Source of the DNA: an uncultured Prevotella sp. | GTDB taxonomy: Bacteria > Bacteroidota > Bacteroidia > Bacteroidales > Bacteroidaceae | Direction of reading: 5' to 3' | Length of the DNA stretch: 57,317 bases | Assembly (NCBI GenBank): GCA_900315765.1 | Contig: ONAK01000019.1 | Coordinates: forward strand, 1 to 57,317 | Part shown: positions 36,289-44,435 of the stretch, piece by piece | How the letters are laid out: each line of letters begins with the position of its first letter | How positions within the stretch are numbered: the stretch's first letter is position 1 | Made by a program: the position numbers and the translations under genes | Notes under the pieces: model-generated | The model's database searches: none | What the model was told of the DNA's origin: nothing | What the model saw: only the letters and a program-made list of their open reading frames with translations

Positions 36289-36373
36289 AACACAGAGATA
36301 CAGAGGTACAGAGTTTCTGCTTTTGTTTGTACCCCTGATAAAAAAGAACTTTGTATCTCTGTGACTCTGTGTT
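36289..36373. repeat. Long imperfect inverted repeat between nqrE and nqrF
   Basis: 27 bases at 36289-36315 pair with 36347-36373 with four mismatches, built from ACAGAG/CTCTGT units. It would form a long RNA hairpin inside the nqr transcript. There is no T-run typical of a terminator directly after it on the plus strand. It may be a dispersed palindromic element or an RNA-processing signal. Confidence 0.75.
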
Positions 36374-36385
36374 GAGATAAAAAAG

Positions 36386-37660
36386 ATGATTATGGCACAG
36401 TTTATAGCATATAGTATTGGAGTTTTCCTCCTGGTAATCATCCTGCTGGTGATTATCCTGTTGGTGGCTAAGAAGTATCTCAGCCCCAGCGGCAATGTGA
36501 ATATTACAGTTAACGGCGACAAGGTGCTCAACGTACCACAGGGCAACAACCTGATGGCTACGCTGAACGAGAACGGCATCTTCCTGCCCTCAGCCTGTGG
36601 TGGTAAGGCCAGCTGCGGACAATGTAAGGTGCAGGTGCTCGAGGGCGGCGGCGAGATTCTCGACTCAGAGAAGCCACACTTCACCCGCAAGCAGATTAAG
36701 GACCATTGGCGCCTGGGTTGCCAGTGCAAGGTTAAGGGCGACCTGAAGATTCATGTAGATGAGTCGATCCTCGGCGTTAAGGAGTACGAGTGTACCGTTA
36801 TCTCTAACAAGAACGTGGCTACCTTTATCAAGGAGTTCAAGGTGCAGCTGCCTGCTGGCGAGCACATGGACTTCCTGCCTGGTTCGTACGCTCAGATCAA
36901 GATTCCTAAGTTCGATTGCATCGACTACGATAAGGATATCGACAAGAGCCTGATTGGCGACGAGTATCTGCCTGCATGGGAGAAGTTCGGACTGTTCCCA
37001 CTCAAGTGTAAGAACCCCGAGGACACCATCCGTGCCTACTCAATGGCCAACTATCCTGCCGAGGGTGATGTGTTTATGCTCACCGTGCGTATCGCCACAC
37101 CTCCATTCAAGCCCGATCGCAGCGGCTTCATGGATGTGAACCCTGGTATCGCTTCATCTTACATCTTCTCGCTGAAACCAGGCGACAAGGTAATCATGAG
37201 CGGTCCTTTCGGCGACTTCCACCCACACTTCGACTCGAAGAAGGAGATGATTTGGGTTGGTGGTGGTGCCGGTATGGCTCCTCTGCGCGCTCAGATCATG
37301 CACATGACCAAGACGCTGCACACCACCGATCGCGAGATGCACTACTTCTATGGAGCCCGCGCTCTGAACGAGGTGTTCTATCTCGACGACTTCCTGGGCC
37401 TGGAGAAGGAGTACCCCAACTTCCACTTCCACCTGGCACTCGACCGTCCAGACCCTGCAGCCGATGCAGCTGGCGTAAAGTACACTCCAGGATTTGTTCA
37501 CAACGTGATGTTCGAGACCTATCTGAAGGACCACGATGCTCCCGAGGATATCGAGTACTACATGTGTGGTCCTGGCCCCATGTCGAAGGCCGTTGTGGGC
37601 ATGCTCGACTCTCTCGGCGTAGATCCCGAGTCAATCATGTACGATAACTTCGGCGGATAA
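36386..37660 (+). CDS. nqrF: Na+-NQR subunit F, NADH-oxidising
   Basis: 424 residues. N-terminal membrane helix, 2Fe-2S ferredoxin domain (CGGKASCGQC and a later Cys in LGCQCKV), FAD domain with IRAYSMANYP and the NADH site GGGAGMAPLRAQI, ending MYDNFGG. It passes electrons from NADH through FAD and the iron-sulphur centre into the complex. A second ATG (36392) is an alternative start. Confidence 0.94.
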   Translation: MIMAQFIAYSIGVFLLVIILLVIILLVAKKYLSPSGNVNITVNGDKVLNVPQGNNLMATLNENGIFLPSACGGKASCGQCKVQVLEGGGEILDSEKPHFTRKQIKDHWRLGCQCKVKGDLKIHVDESILGVKEYECTVISNKNVATFIKEFKVQLPAGEHMDFLPGSYAQIKIPKFDCIDYDKDIDKSLIGDEYLPAWEKFGLFPLKCKNPEDTIRAYSMANYPAEGDVFMLTVRIATPPFKPDRSGFMDVNPGIASSYIFSLKPGDKVIMSGPFGDFHPHFDSKKEMIWVGGGAGMAPLRAQIMHMTKTLHTTDREMHYFYGARALNEVFYLDDFLGLEKEYPNFHFHLALDRPDPAADAAGVKYTPGFVHNVMFETYLKDHDAPEDIEYYMCGPGPMSKAVVGMLDSLGVDPESIMYDNFGG

Positions 37661-37690
37661 ACCGTTATCCCCCGTAAACAATAAACAAAA

Positions 37691-37729
37691 GGTGCAGCAA
37701 CCGTTGGTGGTTACTGCACTTTCTTTTTT
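37691..37729 (+). terminator. Terminator of the nqr operon
   Basis: An 11-base stem with one mismatch (37692-37702 with 37709-37719), six-base loop, then TTTCTTTTTT. A near-identical copy (37 of 38 bases) lies at 40831-40868. Confidence 0.88.
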
Positions 37730-37825
37730 AAGACGTTTGAGGCGCCTTTTTACGCTCTTGACTTTAGAACAATGTATAGTTTACAAATAAAATCATTTGG
37801 TTTTATAAGATTTTGGGCTAAAAGA

Positions 37826-37857
37826 TTTGCATTTATTAGAAACTCTTCGTATTTTTG
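37826..37857 (+). promoter_or_regulatory. Promoter of the 37899 gene
   Basis: TTTG at 37826-37829, 20 bases, TATTTTTG at 37850-37857. Full consensus, placing the start downstream at 37899. Confidence 0.75.
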
Positions 37858-37898
37858 CAGAAACAGATCGTCAGGTTTCATTTTTCAGTTGTAAGAAT

Positions 37899-38261
37899 AT
37901 GAATGAGGAGGTTAACAAAATTATTGAGGTTATGGTTCAGCAGATTATGAACCATGTGCCAGATTATGGAGATTTTTCACCTATCCTTGAGTTTTTCGTT
38001 AATCCTGATTCAAGGACCAGCAAGTTTGTGGGGAAATATGGCCTGAAGGTATACAAAATGCCCAAGGATATCGTAGCTGACCCTAGAATACGCTACATTG
38101 AGGCTGCAGCATATATTCCGTCTGGAATATACAAGTCTGACTGTACCGTTGCTTCAGGCACCAAGGACGAGATTATCGCCACCATGCAGACACCAGAATT
38201 TGCGGAAAAACTCCAAGAAACCTTCCTGCAGTTAGCAGAACTCTTCGAACATTACGATTAG
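37899..38261 (+). CDS. Hypothetical protein, 120 residues
   Basis: A soluble mixed alpha/beta protein without signal peptide or membrane helix; the family is not recognised. The frame is open from 37827, but the promoter at 37826-37857 makes the ATG at 37899 (MNEEVNKI) the likely start. First gene of the cassette bounded by duplicated terminators. No function can be proposed. Confidence 0.65.
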   Translation: MNEEVNKIIEVMVQQIMNHVPDYGDFSPILEFFVNPDSRTSKFVGKYGLKVYKMPKDIVADPRIRYIEAAAYIPSGIYKSDCTVASGTKDEIIATMQTPEFAEKLQETFLQLAELFEHYD

Positions 38262-38287
38262 CCAATCAACGATATCGCGGTTCTTTG

Positions 38288-38296
38288 CCCCCCCCC
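38288..38296. repeat. Homopolymer of nine C in an upstream region
   Basis: Nine C directly follow a -7-like GTTCTTTG (38280-38287), 42 bases before the ATG of the next gene. Such tracts slip during replication or transcription, so they can vary expression; that is a possibility only. Confidence 0.6.
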
Positions 38297-38338
38297 TTAT
38301 TTTTTTAATACAAACATTAATTCTTAATTATCTCAGGT

Positions 38339-39160
38339 ATGAAAAAAAGTATTGTTTTGCTTATTACGGTTCTATATAGTATTGGAGCCTTTCCTCAAAC
38401 TACCCTTAATGATATTCTGAAGGGGTGCATTTTCGGCTCAGTAGAAAATGATAAAATAGAGCATTTTAAGTATATAAATTCACATGGTGAGAAAGCAACC
38501 TGTTCTATTGACGATATGGCTGCACTTTTACGAAAAGATGTTGTTGCTTACTATGGGTTGGGGGATAAATACAATACTGAGCTTAAAATTAAGACTTTCA
38601 AGCAAACGGATGATTATAATGACACTTTTGAAACATTGATGGAGGAATACAACTATTTTACTCAAGGAAAAGGATATGTAATGTATAACCTTCGATATAA
38701 TAGTGATTATGATACGGCAAAGCGTTGCTTTTTATTCAAAGTAGGTTTTGATGATATGTATAGATATTCAAAGCCTGGCTATTTGTGTTTTGGAGGCGGT
38801 CTGTCGTTAACTTATCCGTCAGCATATTTGTCAAGAACAAGACAAGAATCTCAATATGCGACTAATGGCATTTACAATTATAACATTCTCAAAACGACTA
38901 TAATTCCAGAGGTTACGGCATTGAAAATTGAGAATGAAATGGAAAATCCATATTGTAATGCTCGTCTATTAATTATTTTCAAACTTACAACTACTTCACA
39001 AGAGAAAAAGCAAGTCGCAAATTATCTTATACCCCAAAACTTTGTTATTGGTAAAGCAATTGGAGCATATATTGTTAATGAGAAAACTGGAGAGGTTTAT
39101 GCCGATATGTCAAGTGCATTTGTACAAAAGCCCAAGCCTGCTTCTCAACGTAAAAAATAA
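38339..39160 (+). CDS. Hypothetical secreted protein
   Basis: 273 residues with a signal peptide (MKKSIVLLITVLYSIGAFPQ). The mature part is rich in Tyr and Lys with no recognised motif. Its AT-rich codon use differs from the nearby nqr genes and suggests recent acquisition. It lies 78 bases after the previous gene with a C9 tract upstream. Confidence 0.65.
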   Translation: MKKSIVLLITVLYSIGAFPQTTLNDILKGCIFGSVENDKIEHFKYINSHGEKATCSIDDMAALLRKDVVAYYGLGDKYNTELKIKTFKQTDDYNDTFETLMEEYNYFTQGKGYVMYNLRYNSDYDTAKRCFLFKVGFDDMYRYSKPGYLCFGGGLSLTYPSAYLSRTRQESQYATNGIYNYNILKTTIIPEVTALKIENEMENPYCNARLLIIFKLTTTSQEKKQVANYLIPQNFVIGKAIGAYIVNEKTGEVYADMSSAFVQKPKPASQRKK

Positions 39161-39186
39161 AAAAACTGCCTCCTAATTTTTATAAG

Positions 39187-39483
39187 ATGACATTAGAATT
39201 GATTTCCTTCCGATACAACTTGACTGCTCCAAAACGTCTCTCATTAATGATTGATCTTGTAAACCAGTCAAATGCAGACATGTTGGTTTTCTGTGGTCAT
39301 TCATTGAAAGACCAGAATGATTTGTGTAAATTGAGGGAGCAAATTAGTAATGTATCATCCTTCGTTTTATTCGAAGTAAAACACGTGGAAGAAAGTAACT
39401 TCTTGAATCTGAAAAACTGTTTATATAATATTGAGAACGGTGTCGTTCATAGCAACTCTGATTGCGTTTTGGGAATTTGCTAA
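39187..39483 (+). CDS. Hypothetical protein, 98 residues, possibly truncated
   Basis: A short AT-rich gene 26 bases after the secreted protein. It reads like the N-terminal part of an alpha/beta domain (MLVFCGHSL resembles a strand-loop), ending abruptly at a TAA. I cannot name a family. It may be the remnant of a longer gene. Confidence 0.45.
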   Translation: MTLELISFRYNLTAPKRLSLMIDLVNQSNADMLVFCGHSLKDQNDLCKLREQISNVSSFVLFEVKHVEESNFLNLKNCLYNIENGVVHSNSDCVLGIC

Positions 39484-39570
39484 AGGAATCTAATATAAAT
39501 CGTAGGGATTCTGTTTTTATTCATTTCTCTTTTTTATGCGTCATTATGCTGCGAATTGAGATATTTTATG

Positions 39571-39578
39571 TACCTTTG
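39571..39578 (+). promoter_or_regulatory. -7 box of the DUF1016 gene
   Basis: TACCTTTG at 39571-39578, about 22 bases before the ATG. No clear -33 box. Confidence 0.6.
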
Positions 39579-39600
39579 CACCAACATAATCTTAACGTAA

Positions 39601-40815
39601 ATGAGCGATATAATTAACTATAAAAATGCGGTTGATGTAATTAAAACCGCGATACTACAGAGTCAGGCGAGAGCAGCAAAAGCCGTAAACCAAGAGCAGT
39701 TAGCACTGTACTTTGGTATAGGTAGATTCGTTTCGGCAAATACCCGCAAGAAGAATTGGGGTAAGGGGGCCATCGAAGCTATTAGCAGTCAGTTGCGTGC
39801 TGAACTGCCAGGATTACGTGGGTTTTCTGCAACCAGTATGCGCAATATGCGCATTTTCTATGAGGAATGGAGGCTGTTAGAATCAAATTCATCAGTTACG
39901 ACTGATGAAATTCAGCAGTTGAGTTCCAAATCATCAGTTACGACTGATGAATTTACAGAAATTAACAATAATTTGGCAGTCGCAACTGCCAAATTTGAAG
40001 AAGACCGCGAAATTCGTCAATTACAATTGGCAAACATGCCCGATTTTCCTTTGCGTGAGTTCCTGAGCATCAGCTTTACACATCACATAGCTATTTTTGC
40101 TAAGGCTAAGGCCTATGATGAACGTGTTTTCTATATGAAGTATGCCGATGCTTACAAGCCTACCGTTGAGGATTTGGAGAAGGCTATCACGCAAGACCTC
40201 TACCACCATCAGGATAATATGCCCAACAACTTCCTTGCTACCATTCCCGACTACAAGCAGGCATATCGCGCCATCCGCATGTTTAAGGATGAATACTTGC
40301 TAAATTTCATTAATGTAGAGGAATTGGGTATGCATGATGAAGATGTTGACGAGAGCGTAATTGAGAGCAATATTGTGCACAATGTGAAGAATTTCATTAT
40401 GACATTCGGTCGAGGTTTTACATTTTGTGGCAGTCAGGTGCATTACGATAAATTTGGGCACGACCATTGGGTAGACCTCTTATTCTTTAATCGCGACCTG
40501 AACCGAACCGTAGTATTCGAATTGAAGAACGGAAGATTTAAGGTCGGATATCTAGGCCAACTTAGCGCATATCTACGCGTACTTAACGACGAAGATCGCC
40601 GCCGCCACGAAGAGGCTCCCATTGGTATCATCCTCTGCAGAGATGCAGACAAAGACTATGCCGGATACATAATGCAGGACTTCCGTCAGCCAATGGGAGT
40701 AGCTACCTATAAGACTGCGGATGAAATGGACCCCGAACTCCTAAAAGCCTTACCTCCTAAGGAAGAACTGCAAAAGGTGTTTGAGGAGAGTAGTAAAAAA
40801 GAAGAAACAAAATAG
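39601..40815 (+). CDS. DUF1016 (YhcG-like) PDDEXK nuclease domain protein
   Basis: 404 residues. N-terminal DUF1016 domain (about 8-90; LYFGIGRFVS, MRNMRIFYEEW), a repeat-bearing linker (about 95-140), and a C-terminal PD-(D/E)xK nuclease domain with DHWVDLLFFNRDL, the ELK of VVFELKNG and GQLSAYL. Family members occur near restriction and other defence genes and probably cut DNA, but their role is not settled. The linker consists of three 14-residue repeats (SSVTTDE twice, then LAVATAK) whose DNA forms hairpins. Confidence 0.88.
   Translation: MSDIINYKNAVDVIKTAILQSQARAAKAVNQEQLALYFGIGRFVSANTRKKNWGKGAIEAISSQLRAELPGLRGFSATSMRNMRIFYEEWRLLESNSSVTTDEIQQLSSKSSVTTDEFTEINNNLAVATAKFEEDREIRQLQLANMPDFPLREFLSISFTHHIAIFAKAKAYDERVFYMKYADAYKPTVEDLEKAITQDLYHHQDNMPNNFLATIPDYKQAYRAIRMFKDEYLLNFINVEELGMHDEDVDESVIESNIVHNVKNFIMTFGRGFTFCGSQVHYDKFGHDHWVDLLFFNRDLNRTVVFELKNGRFKVGYLGQLSAYLRVLNDEDRRRHEEAPIGIILCRDADKDYAGYIMQDFRQPMGVATYKTADEMDPELLKALPPKEELQKVFEESSKKEETK
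39889..39993 (+). repeat. Three in-frame hairpin repeats of period 42 within the DUF1016 gene
   Basis: Units start at 39889, 39931 and 39973. The first two are identical over 21 bases and self-complementary: TCATCAGT, TACG, ACTGATGA. The third reads TTGGCAGT, CGCA, ACTGCCAA, so both arms changed together and the perfect eight-base stem was kept. Confidence 0.85.
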
Positions 40816-40830
40816 AGTTATGATAAGCAA

Positions 40831-40868
40831 GGTGCAGCAACCCTTGGTGGTTACTGCACTTTCTTTTT
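40831..40868 (+). terminator. Terminator after the DUF1016 gene, copy of the nqr terminator
   Basis: Same 11-base stem, loop and T-rich tail as at 37691-37728, one base different in 38. As a direct repeat it brackets a unit of about 3.1 kb. Confidence 0.85.
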
Positions 40869-40889
40869 GTCTTCAGGGCAGGCGTTCGG

Positions 40890-40997
40890 TTATGCCCCAA
40901 TTCCCATGCATGAGGTGGTGCCCAGTGCCGTCACAATCGCCGTAGCAATCGATGCAATCATCTGCACGATGAACTTAATGGTTTCTTTCTTGCTCAT
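40890..40997 (-). CDS. Smalltalk protein (35 residues)
   Basis: An ATG at 40997 opens a 35-codon frame reading MSKKETIKFIVQM, then IASIATAIVTALGTTSC and a short tail. This is the pattern of the tiny Bacteroidales family named smalltalk protein, known by its position next to an HU-like DNA-binding protein. A single hydrophobic helix followed by SCMG suggests a membrane peptide or mini-lipoprotein. The amidase gene often found next in this locus is absent. The HU gene lies upstream, separated by a dispersed repeat. Confidence 0.85.
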   Translation of the reverse strand: MSKKETIKFIVQMIASIATAIVTALGTTSCMGIGA

Positions 40998-41051
40998 AGT
41001 TGGTTTTAATTTTAAGTGGTTAATACTAATTTTTGTGGTTACCATCCCTCA

Positions 41052-41153
41052 CACCCTTTGTCATCTCGAGCGTAGTCGAGCGCTCGGCTTTGCCGCTTGG
41101 CTTGTCCAAGAAATCTCATTCTGAGATCGAAGATCTCTCCATGCGCTACGCTT
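41052..41153. repeat. Dispersed repeat, copy A
   Basis: About 100 bases starting TTGTCATCTCGAGCGTAGTC and containing GTCGAGCGCTCGGCTTTG, ending in GATCTCTCCATGCGCT. Copy B lies at 48524-48666 in the same orientation, with matching ends and a divergent, longer middle. It separates the HU and smalltalk genes and is probably a Bacteroidales intergenic repeat family. Confidence 0.8.
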
Positions 41154-41652
41154 AGTCTGGGTTGCCATGACCTGTGCCGCCGCCATTGATGGGCTGAGTG
41201 TTCTCGGGGTCTTCCACCTCGCCGCTGGTGCTGGTAACACGCTTCACCTCTTTGCCATCGCGGTCGTAGCAGGTAATCTGCACGGCGGTCTTGGCCAGCT
41301 CCTCCTTCAGGTCGCTGTTAGGCGTGAAGATGATGCGGCGGCTGGTGATGAGTCCGCTCTTTACCTCTTCTACCTTCTCAACGCTCTTGGCGCGCAGGCC
41401 GAATCGCATAGTGCCCAGTCCGGGCAGAGCCACGCTGTGGCCCTCGGTAGCCCATGCCTTGATTACATCGCCGGCTGCATCCCAGCAAGCCTGCATTACA
41501 CCTCGGCTCACGCCGCTTCGGAGTGCTGCCTCCTTAATTACTTTCTCCTGACTCAGAGCGGTGTACAGTTCGGGCATCATCACGTAGCGGAAGTTGCCTT
41601 CGTACTTGCCGATCTTAATCAGCTGCTCGGTAGCTTTTACTTTAAGTGCCAT
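41152..41652 (-). CDS. HU-like DNA-binding protein
   Basis: 166 residues of the Bacteroidales HU-like family: N-terminal HU fold with ALSQEKVIKEAALRSGVSRG and PGLGTMRFGLRAKSV, and a disordered Gly/Asn-rich tail. The length and tail match the variant encoded beside smalltalk peptides. Probably binds DNA. Its regulatory partner may be the small HTH protein encoded upstream. The stretch 41653-41823 between them is AT-rich with no feature that I can name. Confidence 0.85.
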   Translation of the reverse strand: MALKVKATEQLIKIGKYEGNFRYVMMPELYTALSQEKVIKEAALRSGVSRGVMQACWDAAGDVIKAWATEGHSVALPGLGTMRFGLRAKSVEKVEEVKSGLITSRRIIFTPNSDLKEELAKTAVQITCYDRDGKEVKRVTSTSGEVEDPENTQPINGGGTGHGNPD

Positions 41653-41823
41653 AATCGATACTTTTTTAAAGGGTTTAACATAAAATTTTTGCTGTCTAAC
41701 TAGAGAGATTTTTTTCCCTAACTAGGGAGTGGATTTTTCTCCTTTGTTTCGACGTTACAAAGGTACGACATCGGCGGAGCCCGTTGGCTGTCTTTGATGG
41801 ACATCGGCGAAACTTTAGTAAAA

Positions 41824-41991
41824 TTATTGCATTTCATCTGGCAAATCAATACAATAGTCGTCTACAACAAATCTTACTGCTTTTGGTGGAAGCATTTTGG
41901 TACGTGCTCTGCGCGAGTTCAGGTACCTGCGAAACGTGCTGGCGCTTACGCCTGCAAGCCTCGCCAGTTCTGATTTATACATTGCTTTCAT
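41824..41991 (-). CDS. Small helix-turn-helix protein, DUF4248-like
   Basis: 55 residues from the ATG at 41991. KSELARLAGVSASTFRRYLN is a helix-turn-helix, followed by LPPKAVRFVVDDY. Layout and position (between the primase-type genes and HU) fit the small DUF4248 proteins of this locus. The ATG overlaps the Toprim gene stop by four bases, so it is translated with it. An inner ATG at 41982 is possible. Confidence 0.75.
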   Translation of the reverse strand: MKAMYKSELARLAGVSASTFRRYLNSRRARTKMLPPKAVRFVVDDYCIDLPDEMQ

Positions 41992-42887
41992 AGCGGAGTC
42001 TTCTTTAAATATAAGTCACTAAAGTCCTTACAGTCTGGCGGTAGCTGGTGATGTACCAACGAGGGCAACACCTGCTTCAACTGCATGAAGAGACGCTCGC
42101 CTGGCTCGTCGCGGTCGGGATACATGTGGAAACTAATTGAGATTTTAGAATTTAGAGTTGAGAGTAGTTCCACATCCTTTGGCTTAAGCAGGGTGGCCGA
42201 GGGGATGGCTATTGCCTTGTGGCCTGATGAGAGCATTGCCCAACAGTCGGAAGCACCCTCGGTAATGAAGAGCGGTTCGCCTGGCTTCAGAAGGTTGAGC
42301 ACAGGCAGATTGTATATGCCGCACTCAGAGCCTTGCGGAAATCGGAAACGGGGTAGGGAACCACGCACCAAATTGCGGTTCTGCACGCCCACCAGCTTGC
42401 CTTGGCGGTTGTAATAAGGTATCTGCAGCCAAGGAGTGCCCTTACGGTCTTGCCATGAGGTTAGTCGGCACCACCACACCACGCGAGGATCAATCAGACG
42501 CTCGTAGAACAGGAACTTGCGCGCAGCCTCGTCCAGCCAAGGATGCTCGAAGTATCGCGCATAGCGGCTTGCATCGAAGGGCTTTGGCTCCTCAGCTTTT
42601 TCGGCAGGTTGCCATTCGTCGAGGATGATGTTGTGCTCATCGGCCAACCATCGGCAGGCTTCGCGAAAGTCAACGTTCAGGTGGCGCATCACAAGGTCGA
42701 TGGTGCCACCCTTGGCCTCGCACACAAAGCAGCGGTAGGTGTTGCGCTTGGTTGAGAACGACAGACTGGGGTGGCTATCGGCATGAAACGGGCACAGACT
42801 TTTGTGATGCTTTACGCTTAATCCAAGTCGCTCGGCGACCCCCTCAATAGGCAGGTCGCGGAGCTTTTGAAGTTCTATCTTATCCAT
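41988..42887 (-). CDS. CHC2 zinc-finger/Toprim primase-like protein
   Basis: 299 residues. N-terminal DnaG-type zinc finger (CPFHADSHPSLSF and CFVCEAKGG), then a Toprim domain with LFITEGASDCWAM and MYPDRDEPG. Such proteins prime replication on mobile elements. I chose the ATG at 42887; an upstream GTG at 42902 overlaps the DUF3987 stop and would add five residues. Together with DUF3987 it forms the replication-type half of the locus. Confidence 0.85.
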   Translation of the reverse strand: MDKIELQKLRDLPIEGVAERLGLSVKHHKSLCPFHADSHPSLSFSTKRNTYRCFVCEAKGGTIDLVMRHLNVDFREACRWLADEHNIILDEWQPAEKAEEPKPFDASRYARYFEHPWLDEAARKFLFYERLIDPRVVWWCRLTSWQDRKGTPWLQIPYYNRQGKLVGVQNRNLVRGSLPRFRFPQGSECGIYNLPVLNLLKPGEPLFITEGASDCWAMLSSGHKAIAIPSATLLKPKDVELLSTLNSKISISFHMYPDRDEPGERLFMQLKQVLPSLVHHQLPPDCKDFSDLYLKKTPL

Positions 42888-42901
42888 AATTTCACTATTC
42901 A

Positions 42902-44212
42902 CTATTCACTCTTCCCTTTAAGATACTCTTCGGTCTTGGTGTACAGGCCTGTTTGGCAGCTGTAGGTAATGAACTTTCGATGCAGCCATTTGCGCAGTTG
43001 ATTGTTGGCGCCCTCTTTAGGCTTGTCCATGCTTTGGCGTAGGGCTTCAAGCTGGGCCTGGTTGAAGGTTGTGGGCAGGCTGTCGAGCATGTTCTTCGGA
43101 CCTCGGCGCTGTGTGTCGCTCAACAGTTCTGATTCTTTGGCCAGTATGTCGCCGAATACCGTCATTTTGCTCCAGATGTCGTGATACACCAGCCATTCCA
43201 CGAGCTCGCCTATCGACTTGGTCCACGTTTGCTCGTTAAGCACCCATAGGATGCATCCAGCCTTCCATGCTGATACCAGGGCACGGTGTGAAATCTCGAA
43301 CAGCAAGTCGTCGTCGGTCAGGTCGGCCAGCGTAGCCATGTCCTCGGCCAGCTTGTCGATGAGCTTATTCAGCGGGCGGATGATGTATCGGCCCTTGCAG
43401 ATGGCAAGTCGGGTTAGATACTCGTCGAGCTTCTGGTAGAAGTCTTCCCCATACTTGCCCTGTCGGGGGATTCGCCCGTTGCGCTCGCCGCGTACTTTGT
43501 AAGAGAACACCATGCGTCCGAAGGTGCCGTTGGTAAGCTCGTACTGATAGAACTTACGGGTGGACTTGGGGTTCGACGAGATGGTGATGCATGCTCGGAT
43601 AATTGGGTTGCCTGTCACGCCGTCTGATGTGGCACGCAGCGCGCCGGCTCGGGCCCTATCGTACACATTGCGCAGCAACACCGACACCTGCTTGTGGCTG
43701 CCGCACAGCTGGTCGGCCATCTCCACCTCGGGCAGGTTGAAGTATTGTGTATGTCCGCCCTGAGCCTCCAGTGCGATGGCATTTTTCAGGAAGGCAGGCT
43801 TGGTGGTGTCGGTAGGCGGAAACCAGTAGGCCAGTTGGGGTTCCTCGGGTTTATCCTTGTTGGCACCTCGGGCATTTTTCTGCCTCTGCCATGCCAGATA
43901 TTTCTTTTCTTCCTCCTCGTCGTGTTTGCTGAAATCGCGGCAGATGGCCTCGGCAAGTTTGGTCAACTGACCCTTGTTGTCGCCAGAATGTGCCACCAAA
44001 TTGGCCATCATGCCTGTTGGTTCCTTCCAACTGTTGTCGGGGTACTGAAATTCTGTGCCGCTGATGTGAGCGCCAAAGATAGGGAAAAACATCGGAACCA
44101 GTGGTTCGTGCATGTCTTTTGATGCCTGCGAGAGCAGGAGTTTGATACATTCTGTGCCTCGGCCGAGTGTTGGCATCGCAGGCGCAGAGTTGCTAGAAAT
44201 GTCGTATCTCAT
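42902..44212 (-). CDS. DUF3987-type (VirE-associated) protein
   Basis: 436 residues. The NPIIRACITISSNPKSTRKFY and NGTFGRMVFSYKVRGERNGRIPRQG regions resemble DUF3987 proteins of Bacteroidales mobile loci, related to helicase or primase modules. No clear Walker A motif is present, so it may be the inactive or C-terminal part of that module. The start lies after a gap holding an inverted repeat. Function uncertain. Confidence 0.7.
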   Translation of the reverse strand: MRYDISSNSAPAMPTLGRGTECIKLLLSQASKDMHEPLVPMFFPIFGAHISGTEFQYPDNSWKEPTGMMANLVAHSGDNKGQLTKLAEAICRDFSKHDEEEEKKYLAWQRQKNARGANKDKPEEPQLAYWFPPTDTTKPAFLKNAIALEAQGGHTQYFNLPEVEMADQLCGSHKQVSVLLRNVYDRARAGALRATSDGVTGNPIIRACITISSNPKSTRKFYQYELTNGTFGRMVFSYKVRGERNGRIPRQGKYGEDFYQKLDEYLTRLAICKGRYIIRPLNKLIDKLAEDMATLADLTDDDLLFEISHRALVSAWKAGCILWVLNEQTWTKSIGELVEWLVYHDIWSKMTVFGDILAKESELLSDTQRRGPKNMLDSLPTTFNQAQLEALRQSMDKPKEGANNQLRKWLHRKFITYSCQTGLYTKTEEYLKGKSE

Positions 44213-44267
44213 TGAAAATCTGCTTTTTAGAGAATTAATAATAATGTTAAAAGTGGCCTCGGCGTTC

Positions 44268-44405
44268 CAGTTCCAGTTGTTCCAATTAATATTTTGGAAG
44301 TCCCATTTGCCCTTGTGTTACTATATAACTATCTATATATCAATTAGTTATAAAGAATAGAGGGGGCGTTTGCTCCTCGAAAACAAACTGGAACAATTGG
44401 AACTG
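44268..44405. repeat. 20-base inverted repeat upstream of the DUF3987 gene
   Basis: Arms 44268-44287 and 44386-44405 match in 18 of 20 positions when inverted (CAGTTCCA, TTGTTCCA units). They are about 100 bases apart in the gap 44213-44435 upstream of the DUF3987 gene, so a regulator-binding role is possible. I see no clear -7 box between them. Confidence 0.65.
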
Positions 44406-44435
44406 TCACACCTGTGTGGCCGTTTGCGTACTGGG

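Noticed and set aside
40867-41124. Plus-strand open frame of 85 codons
   Set aside because: It runs through the dispersed repeat and opposite the smalltalk gene, which has a recognisable product.
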